The notes: generated by a model from the sequence alone, not told the origin. Positions 7,452 through 15,624 are shown, numbered from the stretch's first letter. The stretch is 64,000 nt of DNA from Coriobacteriaceae bacterium (GCA_902363125.1 CABIZD010000008.1:27402-91401), one strand, 5' to 3'. Program-made: numbers and translations.

Positions 7452-7696
7452 ACGTGATGTGGGACGTGCAGGAGAGGACGTGCGCGATCTGCGGGAGGGT
7501 CTTCATCCCGAAGGCGCCCCACGCCAAGTACTGCTCGGAGGCGTGCCGGCGCGAGCACGACCTGCGCCGCGTGAAGGAGGCCCGTCGCAAAGGCACCAAG
7601 CCGAAGCGCGACAGGGTCGACCGCTATTTGGCAGGCTCGGGCGCGGCGCACGACGAGATCATGGCCATGCGGCGCGAGGTCGCGATGAGATATTGA
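7448..7696 (+). CDS. Small zinc-finger phage protein (82 aa)
   Basis: Contains C-A-I-C-G-R-V-F-I-P then Y-C-S-E-A-C-R-R-E-H (about residues 12-37), a CxxC...CxxxC finger of the kind found in short actinophage proteins and MYM/FCS-like fingers. A basic helical tail follows. It is the last gene of the early overlapping series and is followed by a hairpin at 7723-7753. Confidence 0.6.
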   Translation: MNVMWDVQERTCAICGRVFIPKAPHAKYCSEACRREHDLRRVKEARRKGTKPKRDRVDRYLAGSGAAHDEIMAMRREVAMRY

Positions 7697-7713
7697 GTTT
7701 CCGCAGGTAGATA

Positions 7714-7753
7714 TATAATTAAGGCCGCTGGCGTTGGAGCGCCGGCGGCCTTT
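7714..7753 (+). terminator. Hairpin after the early operon; TATAAT upstream
   Basis: An 11-bp stem with one G-T pair (7723-7733 with 7740-7750), loop TTGGAG, is followed by only three T. It closes the early gene series. A TATAAT hexamer at 7714-7719 lies just before it, with TTGAGT (7693-7698) 15 bases upstream, so a promoter for the next gene is possible too. Confidence 0.5.
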
Positions 7754-7815
7754 GGCAAAGACGCCTCCCGGCATCCTCTATGTGGCGTAGAGCATGGTAC
7801 CACGCGGGAGGTCAC

Positions 7816-8268
7816 ATGGACGCAAGGGAATACTTCGATACCGTACGGGCCGCCCAGCGCGGCATCGACCGCAGGCTGGCCGTCATCCAGTCGATGCAGG
7901 CGCGCGAGCAGGTGCGCGCGCAGCGCTACGACGCCGTGGGCAAGGGCGCGCACGGCACGGACTTCATGCGCTCGACGGACGACCGCATAGACTACGAGCG
8001 CCGCAGCGGCGCCGAGCTGTCCGAGCTGCGGCGCGAGGTGGAGCGGGGTCGCGAGCTCTGCGCGGGCGTGCGCTCGGCCAACCCCGGCAAGCGCTGGGGC
8101 GACGTGCTGGAGCTGCGCTACTGCGAGGACCGCACGCTGCAGGAGATCGCGGGGACTCTGGGGGTGTCGGTGAGGTCGGTGAACTCCGACCTGTGCGCCG
8201 CCCTGGACTGGACGGACATGGTCGGTCTGGCGGCAGCGCGATCCGGTCTTGGCCGCGCTGCGGTCTGA
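7816..8268 (+). CDS. Sigma-70 region 4-like late transcription regulator (150 aa)
   Basis: The N-terminal 100 residues are helical and charged. The C-terminal part (...GDVLELRYCEDRTLQEIAGT..., then LGVSVRSVNSDL) is a sigma region 4/LuxR-like helix-turn-helix. Proteins of this size with a C-terminal sigma-4 HTH just before the packaging genes are ArpU/RinA-type late regulators in many phages. ATG at 7816 follows CGGGAGG. The nine-unit decamer array at 8331-8420 lies 60 bases downstream and is a plausible target, which is inference. Confidence 0.65.
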   Translation: MDAREYFDTVRAAQRGIDRRLAVIQSMQAREQVRAQRYDAVGKGAHGTDFMRSTDDRIDYERRSGAELSELRREVERGRELCAGVRSANPGKRWGDVLELRYCEDRTLQEIAGTLGVSVRSVNSDLCAALDWTDMVGLAAARSGLGRAAV

Positions 8269-8288
8269 GTTATATATCTCTGTCGTGA

Positions 8289-8319
8289 CCCGTCGGCTCC
8301 GCGCCGGCGGGTTTCTCTC
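8289..8319 (+). terminator. Terminator-like hairpin after the late regulator
   Basis: CCCGTCGGC (8289-8297) pairs with GCCGGCGGG (8303-8311) with one T-G, loop of five bases, followed by TTTCTCTCT. It lies 20 bases after the regulator stop. Confidence 0.55.
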
Positions 8320-8330
8320 TATCTGTGGGC

Positions 8331-8420
8331 TGCACGCGATTGCACACCGTTGCATGCAATTGCACGCGATTGCCTACGATTGCACGCGATTGCACACAAT
8401 TGCACACCGTTGCACGTTGC
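8331..8420. repeat. Nine-unit decamer tandem array
   Basis: Nine contiguous 10-bp units start at 8331, 8341, and so on to 8411, consensus TGCACGCGAT. Units 1, 4 and 6 are identical, units 2 and 8 are identical (TGCACACCGT), and the others differ at a few positions. The array is exactly one helical turn per unit and lies between the late regulator and the HNH/terminase region, with TATAAC (8429-8434) immediately downstream. It is not a CRISPR (no spacers). Likely an operator or iteron array. Confidence 0.85.
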
Positions 8421-8502
8421 GATTGGGATATAACTAGGGTGTCGATTCGCAGCGCCGCCCGCGCGGTGTGCGGGTCGGATGTGCGTGGAAGCACAGATGA
8501 GT

Positions 8503-8546
8503 GGCCGGGGTTCCCTTCAGCAGTTCAGGGACTCCGGCCTTTCTAT
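8503..8546 (+). terminator. Imperfect hairpin with T-rich tail
   Basis: The GGCCGG...CCCT arm (8503-8516) pairs imperfectly with AGGGACTCCGGCC (8527-8539), followed by TTTCTATT. It is a possible attenuator between the decamer array and the next genes. In the 8269-8566 stretch the array, this hairpin and the preceding terminator are the only structure seen; ORFs through the array are repeats of Leu-His-Thr-type codons and not convincing. Confidence 0.4.
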
Positions 8547-8566
8547 TACGTTTAATTCAATAGGGG

Positions 8567-8776
8567 ATGATGTCCGTGGTCAGCCGAGAGTACATCGCGC
8601 GATCCGCCCGCCACCACGACACAGTCATGGCGTGGGCGTTCCGCCGCGCCCTGGGGGTCACGGCGGCGCCTCGCCGCCGACCAGGGGGTGCCGGGGGCGT
8701 GCGCCTGGAGGCGCTGCGCTACGGGGGCATCGAGGCGTGCATGTCCAACCGAGGGCGCTCCCCGGTGGAGTGGTAG
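8567..8776 (+). CDS. Hypothetical small phage protein (69 aa)
   Basis: ATGATG start (8567/8570) preceded by AGGGG. Basic, Arg-rich (SREYIARSARHHDTVMAWAF...), ending 3 bases before the HNH gene. Spacing and RBS are acceptable but there is no recognised domain. Confidence 0.4.
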   Translation: MMSVVSREYIARSARHHDTVMAWAFRRALGVTAAPRRRPGGAGGVRLEALRYGGIEACMSNRGRSPVEW

Positions 8777-8779
8777 GGG

Positions 8780-9187
8780 ATGGGCAACCCGCGCAAGGCC
8801 AACGGCGCCCGCCGTCGCCATGTCGTGCGGTGGCTCCGCTCGCAGGGCAGGCCCTGCTGGATATGTGGGCTACCCATAGACTACGGGGTGCCGCCGGGCA
8901 ACCCCGGGGCCTTCGAGTGCGACGAGCTCGTCCCGGTCAGCCGCGGCGGATCGCCCTTCGACCGCGACAACGTCGCCGCCGCGCACCGCTGCTGCAACAA
9001 CTGGCGCCGCGCCCGCAGCGTCGCCGAGGTCTCGGCCGTCCGCCGCGCCCTCCGCGAGCATCTCGCCGCGTGGAACTCTCCTGAGTCCTTCGTCGAGCTG
9101 TGCAAGGCGCTCAAGTCCGAACGTATTCCCTTTATTAGCCCCCCGTCCGTGCCCGAGAAACAGCCGCGGCAAACGACCTCATGGTAG
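8780..9187 (+). CDS. HNH endonuclease
   Basis: 135 residues: CWICG (about 26-30), then C-D-E-L-V-P-V-S-R-G-G (about 48-58), then D-R-D-N-V and A-H-R-C-C-N-N-W (about 62-75). This is the actinophage HNH pattern, with DE in place of the usual DH, and two zinc-knuckle cysteine pairs. HNH proteins next to terminase genes assist DNA cleavage during packaging in many cos phages. Followed by terminator hairpins at 9207-9225. Confidence 0.82.
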   Translation: MGNPRKANGARRRHVVRWLRSQGRPCWICGLPIDYGVPPGNPGAFECDELVPVSRGGSPFDRDNVAAAHRCCNNWRRARSVAEVSAVRRALREHLAAWNSPESFVELCKALKSERIPFISPPSVPEKQPRQTTSW

Positions 9188-9206
9188 GGGATGCGCCCCG
9201 GCGCTC

Positions 9207-9250
9207 GACCCCACGGGGGTCTTTTGCCGGATGGTGACAGGCCACCATCC
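9207..9250 (+). terminator. Terminator and adjacent inverted repeat after HNH gene
   Basis: GACCCC (9207-9212) pairs with GGGGTC (9216-9221), followed by TTTT. A second perfect 8-bp inverted repeat, GGATGGTG (9229-9236) with CACCATCC (9243-9250), follows immediately. The first is a compact terminator; the second could be a protein site. The rest of 9188-9336 shows nothing else clear. Confidence 0.5.
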
Positions 9251-9336
9251 CGCGCCAGGGCCGCAATACCCCCGAATACGCTTTTTTACGGAAGTCAAGC
9301 CAAAACCGCAGCTAAACCGAGAAAAACTAGGCGGGT

Positions 9337-10353
9337 GTGTACGTGAAGATACACGATATCGTCCCATATGAGCGAAACGCCCGGCACAACGCCTCCGCCG
9401 TCCCCGTGGTCGCCGACTCCATCAAGGAGTTCGGGCTGCGCGGGACCATCGGCCTGGAGAGCCGCGAGCGCCCGGTTATTGTATGGGGGCACACCCGCGT
9501 CGAGGCGTGCAGGAGCCTGGGGTGGGACGAGATTCCCGACTCCAAGATCGAGTATTGCGACGACCTGACCGACGAGCAGATCAAGGCCTTCCGCATCGCC
9601 GACAACAAGACCGGCGAGGTGGCAACCTGGAACAAGTCGATGCTGCGCGAGGAGGTCCGCAGCCTCAAGGACTTCGACATGTCGAGGTTCGGGCTGGACT
9701 TCAAGAGCAAGCGGCTCGACTACGGCCACGAGCGCCTGAGGACGGACGACGCGTATAACCTGCGCCTCGTCAGCCGGTCCGACTGCGGCCGAGACGGCAT
9801 GCCCCGCATGAAGCGGTGCATGGCCAAGCCGGCGGACATGATCGGGTTCAACTACGCCAAGAGCACGCCCGAGGCCGACAAGGCCGGCCGCTGCTGCCAC
9901 TTCTTCATCGACGACTACCAGTTCGAGCGCGTGTGGGCCCGCCCCGCGGCCTACCTCGAGTGCCTGCGCGGCTTCGAGTGCGTGCTCACGCCCGACTTCT
10001 CGCTCTACCTCGACATGCCAGACGCCATGCAGCGGTGGAACCGCTACCGCTCCCAGGCGCTCGGCCACTGGTGGCAGGAGCAGGGCCTCCGTGTAGTCCC
10101 GACCCTGTCGTGGGCGCAGCGCCAGAGCTTCCGCTTCGCGTTCGACGGCGTCCCGCGCCGATCGACCGTCGCCGTGTCGACCGTCGGCGTGAAGGGGGAC
10201 GAGGGCGCCCTGGCCGTCTGGCGCGAGGGCATGGCGGAGGCCATGAGCCGCCTGGAGCCCGCGCGCGTGCTGCTCTACGGCGGCGACATAGGATTCGATT
10301 TCGGCGCCTGCGAGGTCGTCGAGTACAAGGGAGGCGGTTTCCGTGGGAGGTAG
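9337..10353 (+). CDS. ParB-like domain fused to DUF4417
   Basis: 338 residues from GTG 9337 (SD weak). Residues 1-95 are ParB/Srx-like (V-P-Y-x-x-N-A-R-H-N, then P-V-I-V-W-G-H-T-R-V-E-A, then A-D-N-K-T-G-E), as in phage ParB-methyltransferase proteins. The C-terminal 200 residues carry F-T-P/L-T-P-D-F-S-like and D-M-P-x-A-M-Q-x-W-N-x-Y-R-S segments typical of DUF4417, a domain of unknown function in phages. The combination places a DNA-binding/nicking domain beside the packaging region. The stop overlaps the next gene's start. Confidence 0.75.
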   Translation: MYVKIHDIVPYERNARHNASAVPVVADSIKEFGLRGTIGLESRERPVIVWGHTRVEACRSLGWDEIPDSKIEYCDDLTDEQIKAFRIADNKTGEVATWNKSMLREEVRSLKDFDMSRFGLDFKSKRLDYGHERLRTDDAYNLRLVSRSDCGRDGMPRMKRCMAKPADMIGFNYAKSTPEADKAGRCCHFFIDDYQFERVWARPAAYLECLRGFECVLTPDFSLYLDMPDAMQRWNRYRSQALGHWWQEQGLRVVPTLSWAQRQSFRFAFDGVPRRSTVAVSTVGVKGDEGALAVWREGMAEAMSRLEPARVLLYGGDIGFDFGACEVVEYKGGGFRGR

Positions 10354-11005
10354 GGGCTCATACTCTTACTCCGGCAAGCGCTCGGCCAAGGACGGATCGA
10401 CTCTGTCGGCCTACGCGGTCGCATCTCTGAACAGGGGCGCTGCGGGAGGAACGACGGTGGAGTCTGCCATAGACCGCTTTCGCGAGCAGCTGATGGACAA
10501 TAGGTACGAGCACTCGGCCTATATCGATGACGCGGGATATGTCCATGCGCTGGGGTCGACCGGAAAGGAAGGGTCGACCAGAGTCGCGCCGCTGTCCTCC
10601 GTCGCACATGAAAAGGGCGTCTCGACGATTATCCATAACCATCCTCATGGCGGCTCGGACGGCCGCAAATGGGGAGGCCCGCTTTCCGGCGGCGACCTGG
10701 AATACATCGCCTCGGCCTACAACATGAGCGGAGGACGCGTCAAGAGGATCGTCGCGACGTCGAACGAGGGGACCTATTCCGCGCTCGTGACGAAAAGCGT
10801 GAGCGGCAAGGCCGTCAGGTCTGCCGTAAAGCGAGCCGATGCTACGGTCAGGGGGAGGAAATATCAGAGCGAAATCGCGATGTGGAGAGCAGTGAACAAG
10901 GCCTACACCTCGGAGTTTGCTAAAATAGGCATTGAGATCAGCTATGAGAAGCAACCGAAGAAAAGCGGGCTTCTCGTTACCCAGAAGACCGGCACCTATG
11001 CGTGA
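10343..11005 (+). CDS. JAMM/JAB-motif metalloprotease-like phage protein (220 aa)
   Basis: Visible JAMM core: H98-x-H100 followed by S115-x-x-D118 (HNHPHGG...PLSGGD), the zinc-binding HxH-S-D pattern of JAB/MPN peptidases, preceded by beta strands with a Gly-Ser-Thr turn. The N-terminal 30 residues are Ser/Gly-rich; the C-terminal 70 are helical and basic. GTG start at 10343 overlaps the preceding gene. Phage JAB proteins process tail or head proteins or modify host targets; here it lies before terminase, so a packaging/host-takeover role is possible but unproven. Confidence 0.65.
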   Translation: MGGRGSYSYSGKRSAKDGSTLSAYAVASLNRGAAGGTTVESAIDRFREQLMDNRYEHSAYIDDAGYVHALGSTGKEGSTRVAPLSSVAHEKGVSTIIHNHPHGGSDGRKWGGPLSGGDLEYIASAYNMSGGRVKRIVATSNEGTYSALVTKSVSGKAVRSAVKRADATVRGRKYQSEIAMWRAVNKAYTSEFAKIGIEISYEKQPKKSGLLVTQKTGTYA

Positions 11006-11021
11006 TGGGGGTTGATGCCAG

Positions 11022-11237
11022 ATGGCATATGACGTTGACTACGATTTCGAGTTTGACGAGGATGAATTCGGCACGGCGATGATGCCCAAGGGCGTCAAGT
11101 GGCGTGGAAACCTCTGCCTGCTTCCCAACGGCAGGTACCTCCCGCCTGGAAACTACCGCACCGAAGACGGTGGCAACATCATCTACGAACCGAGCGAACT
11201 GAGCCCCTTCGCCGATATGCTCTCGCAGTTCAGATAG
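11022..11237 (+). CDS. Small acidic phage protein (71 aa)
   Basis: ATG at 11022 after a weak site. The N-terminus is extremely acidic and aromatic (DVDYDFEFDEDEFG), then a beta-rich part with L-P-N-G-R-Y-L-P-P-G-N-Y. Such DNA-mimic-like acidity can mark anti-restriction or toxin-inhibitor proteins, but there is no direct support. Followed by a strong terminator. Confidence 0.5.
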   Translation: MAYDVDYDFEFDEDEFGTAMMPKGVKWRGNLCLLPNGRYLPPGNYRTEDGGNIIYEPSELSPFADMLSQFR

Positions 11238-11262
11238 GCCGCGGGTATTCAGGATTTATAAG

Positions 11263-11288
11263 AGCCGTCCCAAGGGGCGGCTTTTTTA
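11263..11288 (+). terminator. Rho-independent terminator before terminase genes
   Basis: AGCCGTCC (11263-11270) pairs with GGGCGGCT (11275-11282) including a T-G pair, loop of four, followed by a T-run. It separates the pre-packaging genes from the structural operon. Confidence 0.75.
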
Positions 11289-11307
11289 TGCCGATTGGAG
11301 GTGGCGG

Positions 11308-11691
11308 ATGCCCCTCGAGAAGCCCGCCGCGGTCGCCGGCGACCCCGTGAAGAGCGCCAAGTGGGACGAGCTCACCGCCGGCCGCTCGTTCACCCAGGCC
11401 GACGCGCCGACGCTCGCGCTGCTTTGCCAGTGGTACAAGATCGTCGAGCTCGCCCAGGACGAGCTCGACAGCTTCGGCGAGCAGACCGCCTACCAGAACG
11501 ACATGGGGGACCTGAAGTCATTCCCGCAGATAGCGACCCTGAAGACCGCTTCGGCGGAGATCAGGCAGCTCAACAAGCAGCTCGGCATAACCGACGGCCA
11601 CGAGGGGGCGCCAGATGTCCGGAACGTCCAGACCAAGCTCTTCTCGATCGCCGAGCGCCACGAGGCGCGGAAGGCAAGAGCCGCGGTATAG
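11308..11691 (+). CDS. terS: Terminase small subunit, P27 family
   Basis: 127 residues with the helical layout of P27-type small terminases: a DAPTLALLCQWY helix, an L-A-Q-D-E-L-D segment, then a K-S-F-P-Q-I-A-T-L-K...E-I-R-Q-L-N-K-Q-L-G-I block that matches the family's conserved end (LG(L/I)TP-like). It recognises packaging DNA and presents it to the large subunit encoded immediately downstream. GGAGG precedes the ATG. Confidence 0.85.
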   Translation: MPLEKPAAVAGDPVKSAKWDELTAGRSFTQADAPTLALLCQWYKIVELAQDELDSFGEQTAYQNDMGDLKSFPQIATLKTASAEIRQLNKQLGITDGHEGAPDVRNVQTKLFSIAERHEARKARAAV

Positions 11692-13126
11692 GGTCGCCGT
11701 GGGCGAGGTCGCCTACTCCGAGGGAGAGGACGCCGCCGAGCTGGGCGGGGACCTGGGCATGGAGCCCATCGAGTGGCAGTCCCTGGTTCTGTCCGACTGG
11801 TGCGCGTGCGATGCCGAGGGCCGCCCCGCCTACGTCACGTGCGGCCTGGACGTGCCCCGCCAGAACGGCAAGAACGCCGTCATCGAGATATACGAGGTGT
11901 TCCGCCTGGCGGTCTGCGGCTGGCACATCCTCCATACCGCGCACCGCGTGAAGACCGCCAAGAAGGCGTTCAACCGACTCGTCCGCTACTTCACGGACAA
12001 GGATCACCCCGAGCTCTCGTGCCTCGTCGAGAGGATCCGCCGCACGAACGGCGAGGAGGCCATCTACCTCACCAACGGCGGCTCCATCGAGTTCTCGGCG
12101 CGCACCAACGGAAGCGCGCGAGGCTTCGATGACATCCAGCTCGTCGTGTTCGACGAGGCACAGGAGCTCACCGACTCCCAGTACGACGCCATCATGTACA
12201 CGCTCGCCGCGTCCGCGACCGGAGAGCGCCAGATCATCTACACGGGCACGCCGCCCAACGAGGACTGCCCCGGCACCGTGTTCGCGCGCACGCGCGCGGC
12301 AATCCTCGCCGGCGACATCCCGAGCACCGAGTGGTGCTCGTGGGCCACGGACGAGTGCCCGCGCCAGGACGCCACGTTCGACGACGTGGTGGACCTCATC
12401 TACGAATCGAACCCGAGCATGGGCATCATCCTGTCGCTCGACTTCACCCGCACGGAGTTCGCCGGCGGCTCCATCACCGGCTTCGCCCACGAGCGCCTGG
12501 GCTGGTTCAGCCCGGCCGCCATGCTCACGAGGGCCATCCCGCGGGAATCGTGGAGCGCCGCCCTCATCGACGCCATCGGCGACCGGTACCGCGGCAAGAA
12601 GGCCTTCGGGGTGAAGTTCTCGAGGGACGGGTCGACCTACGCGCTGTCGGGCTGCAAGCTCGGCCAGCGCGCGCTTAAAGGCAAGGCCGCCGTCGAGCTC
12701 ATCAGGGTCGGAACGACGGCGGGCGGCGCACGCGAGCTCGCCAAGTGGCTCTACGACCGCCGCACGACCGCGTCGGTCGTCGTCATCGACGGCATGTCGG
12801 GCGCCGACGCGCTCATCGACCGCCTCGCGGAGATGAAGCCGCCGCGCGGCTACGTCGTGAGGCCGCAGACGCGCGACGTGGTCGCCGCCGCGGTCGGCTT
12901 CGTGGACGCCCTCAACGACGGCACGCTCGCGCACACCTACGACCCGACCCTCGAGGAGTCGGCGAGGAAGTGCGTCCGCAGGAAGATCGGGTCCAGGGGC
13001 GGGTGGGGCTTCGGCTCCCCCGAGGACGCGACCGTGTCGCCCGAGCCGCTCGAATCATGCTCGCTCGCGCTGTGGGGCGCGAGGACCACCAAGCGCAACC
13101 CGCGCAGGAAGCAGAGGACACTGTGA
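11615..13126 (+). CDS. terL: Terminase large subunit
   Basis: 503 residues from ATG 11615, which overlaps the small subunit by 77 bases; the conserved segment P-R-Y-R-V...Y-S-E-G-E-D-A-A lies upstream of the alternative GTG at 11699, favouring the long form. Walker A-like V-P-R-Q-N-G-K-N (80-87), coupling segment, and Walker B L-V-V-F-D-E-A-Q (176-183). The C-terminal half holds the RNase H-like nuclease with acidic residues (V-V-I-D-G-M-S-G and later). It translocates and cleaves DNA during packaging. GTGA overlap with the portal gene. Confidence 0.93.
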   Translation: MSGTSRPSSSRSPSATRRGRQEPRYRVAVGEVAYSEGEDAAELGGDLGMEPIEWQSLVLSDWCACDAEGRPAYVTCGLDVPRQNGKNAVIEIYEVFRLAVCGWHILHTAHRVKTAKKAFNRLVRYFTDKDHPELSCLVERIRRTNGEEAIYLTNGGSIEFSARTNGSARGFDDIQLVVFDEAQELTDSQYDAIMYTLAASATGERQIIYTGTPPNEDCPGTVFARTRAAILAGDIPSTEWCSWATDECPRQDATFDDVVDLIYESNPSMGIILSLDFTRTEFAGGSITGFAHERLGWFSPAAMLTRAIPRESWSAALIDAIGDRYRGKKAFGVKFSRDGSTYALSGCKLGQRALKGKAAVELIRVGTTAGGARELAKWLYDRRTTASVVVIDGMSGADALIDRLAEMKPPRGYVVRPQTRDVVAAAVGFVDALNDGTLAHTYDPTLEESARKCVRRKIGSRGGWGFGSPEDATVSPEPLESCSLALWGARTTKRNPRRKQRTL

Positions 13127-14634
13127 TCCAGAGAATTGGGCGCGGGACCTCCGTCGAGACTCCGAACCTCGACGCCGTCCCCAAGCCGTACCGATCCGCC
13201 GTGGAGGACATGTTCGACACCTGGGGCGACGTGTCGGCGCGAAACACCGTCCTCAAGCGCTACTACGAGATGAAGAACGAGATGAGGAGCCTCGGCATCT
13301 CCATCCCGCCCATGCTCGAGAAGATCGACTGCGTCACCGGGTGGTGCGCCAAGGCCGTCAAGGCGCACTCCGTGCGCTCCGTCTTCGACGGCTTCGTCTT
13401 CGACGGCGCGGAGGACCAGGACCTCAAGCGCCTCGTGCGCAAGAACCGCCTGAGGTCGCTCTACCGGCAGGCGTGCTCGAGCGCCCTAACCTACGGCGTG
13501 TCGGCCATGACCGTCATGAAGGGCAGACCGGGCCAGCCCGCGGCGATGGTGCGCGTGTTCAGCGCGAACCAGTTCTGCTGCCTGTGGGACAAGGACGAGG
13601 GCCGCATCCGCTGCGGCGTCGTCCTAGCCGACGTCGACCGGTCGGGCAACGCCTCCCGCTACGTGTGCCACTTCCGGGACGCGGTGCTCACGCTGGTGCG
13701 CATCGGCTCGGGCGGCGGCCCCTACGAGTGGGACTGCGAGGTGGAGCCGAACCCCATGGGGCGGCCGCTCATGGAGGTGCTCACCTACGACCCCGACCCC
13801 GACCGCCCACTCGGCCACTCGATGCTCACGCCCGAGGTCCGTGGCATCGTCGACAAGGCCATGCGCGACGTTTTGCGCATGGAGGTCGGCGCGGAGTTCT
13901 TCACGTTCCCGCAGCGATACATCCTCGGCGCCAAGGACGACCTCTTCTCGGTGAAGGACGGGGACGGGGACGAAGGCGAGGACGGGGACGAAGGCGACAG
14001 CGTGCCGTTGCCCATAGCCAAGTTCAACGCATACGTCGGGTCGTTCCTCGCCATCACCAAGGACGAGGACGGCGACGTCCCGACCGTGGGGCAGTTCGCC
14101 GCCCCGACCGCCGACAACTTCACGCGCGTGTTCGAGAACGACGCGCAGCGGTTCTCCGGCGCGACCAACGTGCCGCTGGCGCAGCTGGGCGTGCTGTCGA
14201 ACACCTACACGTCCTCGGACGCCCTGGGCGCGGCGAACGACCCGCTCATCCTCGAGGTGGAGCAGATCAACGAGCACAACGCCGAGGCGCTCGAGACGAT
14301 CGCGCAGATGATGATGGCGATCAAGGACGACGTCCCGATAACCAGACTCACCGACGAGCAGTGCGCCGTCCAGGCGTGCTTCAAGGACCCCTCGATGCCC
14401 ACCATCGCCGCGCGCGCCGACGCCTGGACGAAGCTCGGCGCCGCGGACGAAAGCATGGTGGGCACCCGCGTCTACTACGAGGGCGTGGGCCTGTCCCAGC
14501 CGACCATCGACCGCCTGGAGCGCGAGAAGCAGCAGGGCGGCGCCATCGCGTCGCTCAACGCCATGGCCGACACGATGGCCATCGAGGCCGCGAAGGCCGC
14601 GGTCCTGCCGCCAGCCGGCGGTGAGGCGGAGTGA
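13123..14634 (+). CDS. Portal protein (SPP1 gp6-like)
   Basis: 503 residues from GTG 13123 overlapping the terminase stop. It begins with the Y-x-x-x-N-x-x-R/L-K-R-Y-Y-E-M-K-N-E region, then ...IDCVTGWCAKAVKAHS... and P-x-x-Y-I/Y-I-L-G-A, and a long helical crown-like C-terminus. An internal acidic repeat (DGDGDEGEDGDEGD, about residues 281-294) is encoded by repeated GGGGACG units. The portal ring is the DNA entry gate. The stop overlaps the next start. Confidence 0.9.
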   Translation: MIQRIGRGTSVETPNLDAVPKPYRSAVEDMFDTWGDVSARNTVLKRYYEMKNEMRSLGISIPPMLEKIDCVTGWCAKAVKAHSVRSVFDGFVFDGAEDQDLKRLVRKNRLRSLYRQACSSALTYGVSAMTVMKGRPGQPAAMVRVFSANQFCCLWDKDEGRIRCGVVLADVDRSGNASRYVCHFRDAVLTLVRIGSGGGPYEWDCEVEPNPMGRPLMEVLTYDPDPDRPLGHSMLTPEVRGIVDKAMRDVLRMEVGAEFFTFPQRYILGAKDDLFSVKDGDGDEGEDGDEGDSVPLPIAKFNAYVGSFLAITKDEDGDVPTVGQFAAPTADNFTRVFENDAQRFSGATNVPLAQLGVLSNTYTSSDALGAANDPLILEVEQINEHNAEALETIAQMMMAIKDDVPITRLTDEQCAVQACFKDPSMPTIAARADAWTKLGAADESMVGTRVYYEGVGLSQPTIDRLEREKQQGGAIASLNAMADTMAIEAAKAAVLPPAGGEAE

Positions 14635-15512
14635 TACCGCGCGGGGATTTCGACCGCTACGCCCGCGCACTCGGCATCAACGCCGACCTGCTGCAGGCGG
14701 CGGTCGCACAGGCGATAGACGAGTGCGCGGGCCTCTACGGCGAGGAGCTCTACCGGGCGCTGGCGCGCACCTACGCCGTGCTCGTTGCCAAGTTCGGCTC
14801 GTTCGCGGCCGCCGCGGCCGTCGAGTTCTACGCCGCCATGCGCTCGGGCGCCGGACCGGCGCAGGGATACGAGCCGCGTCAGTTCGACCCCGGCCACGGC
14901 GGGCTCCTCGCGAGCGACGTCGACGAGGCGCTGCGGGCTTCCGCGCCCGCCGTGGCGCTCGCGGCGAGGGCCGTGCAGCGCGCCATGGGCTACGCGGACG
15001 CCACGATCCAGGGCAACGCCATGGCCGACCCCGCGCACCCGCGCTGGGCGCTGGTGCCGCACGCCGGCGCGTGCGACTGGTGCCGGATGATCGGCTCGCG
15101 CGGCTTCGTCTTCAAGAGCTCGGCGACCGCCGGCGCCGAGCGCCACCCGAGCTGCAGGTGCATACCGGTCGCCGACTTCTCCGGCAGCCCCGCGCTCGAC
15201 GGCTACGACCCGGCGGCGCTCTACGACGAGTACCGCGCGAAGCACCCCGAATGGGGGTCCAGGCGCTCGGGGTCCCGCGGCCACCGCAGGGGCGGCAAGG
15301 TAGTCGCCGCGTTCGTTGACGGCAAGAGGTTCGGGAGCATCGGCGACATCCAGAGGTACATGGAGGGGGCGTCGTCCCCGGATGACCTCAAGGCCCGCAT
15401 GGCCACCGCGAACAGGGCGGGGCTGGCCATGGGCTTCAAGCCCGGGAGCCCCTACGCCAAGTCGCTCGCGCAGACCGCGGCGAGCGTGAGCAAGAGGCTC
15501 TCGGCCAAGTGA
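14631..15512 (+). CDS. Minor head protein (MuF/VG15-like)
   Basis: 293 residues from GTG 14631 overlapping the portal stop. The middle part carries V-P-H-A-G-A-C-D-W-C and M-I-G-S-R-G-F-V-F followed by H-P-S-C-R-C-I-P (about 142-180), the zinc-binding-like signature of VG15/MuF head morphogenesis proteins. Location after the portal fits. It is thought to join the procapsid and help head maturation or DNA ejection. Confidence 0.8.
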   Translation: MIPRGDFDRYARALGINADLLQAAVAQAIDECAGLYGEELYRALARTYAVLVAKFGSFAAAAAVEFYAAMRSGAGPAQGYEPRQFDPGHGGLLASDVDEALRASAPAVALAARAVQRAMGYADATIQGNAMADPAHPRWALVPHAGACDWCRMIGSRGFVFKSSATAGAERHPSCRCIPVADFSGSPALDGYDPAALYDEYRAKHPEWGSRRSGSRGHRRGGKVVAAFVDGKRFGSIGDIQRYMEGASSPDDLKARMATANRAGLAMGFKPGSPYAKSLAQTAASVSKRLSAK

Positions 15513-15591
15513 GGACGCCCCGTGGGAGGGCGGGCGCGACGCGCCATCAAGCGTCGCCGGCGAAGACACGCAACGCGCCGGCAGAAACACG

Positions 15592-15624
15592 AGGCCGCAG
15601 CCCGCACGGGAGGCGGCCTTTTCC
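15592..15624 (+). terminator. Terminator-like hairpin between head genes
   Basis: AGGCCGC (15592-15598) pairs with GCGGCCT (15613-15619) around an inner CCCG/CGGG stem, followed by TTT. The 183-base gap 15513-15695 otherwise has no supported gene; ORFs through it are basic shadows. It may adjust expression of scaffold and capsid relative to portal. Confidence 0.6.

Noticed and set aside
8331..8420. CRISPR array
   Set aside because: No spacers; contiguous 10-bp units and no cas genes nearby.
8325..8555. Repeat-encoded small ORFs over the decamer array
   Set aside because: Amino-acid repeats merely reflect the DNA array and no RBS is seen.
9188..9336. cos site
   Set aside because: A cos site is plausible near HNH/terminase but no diagnostic sequence can be read directly.
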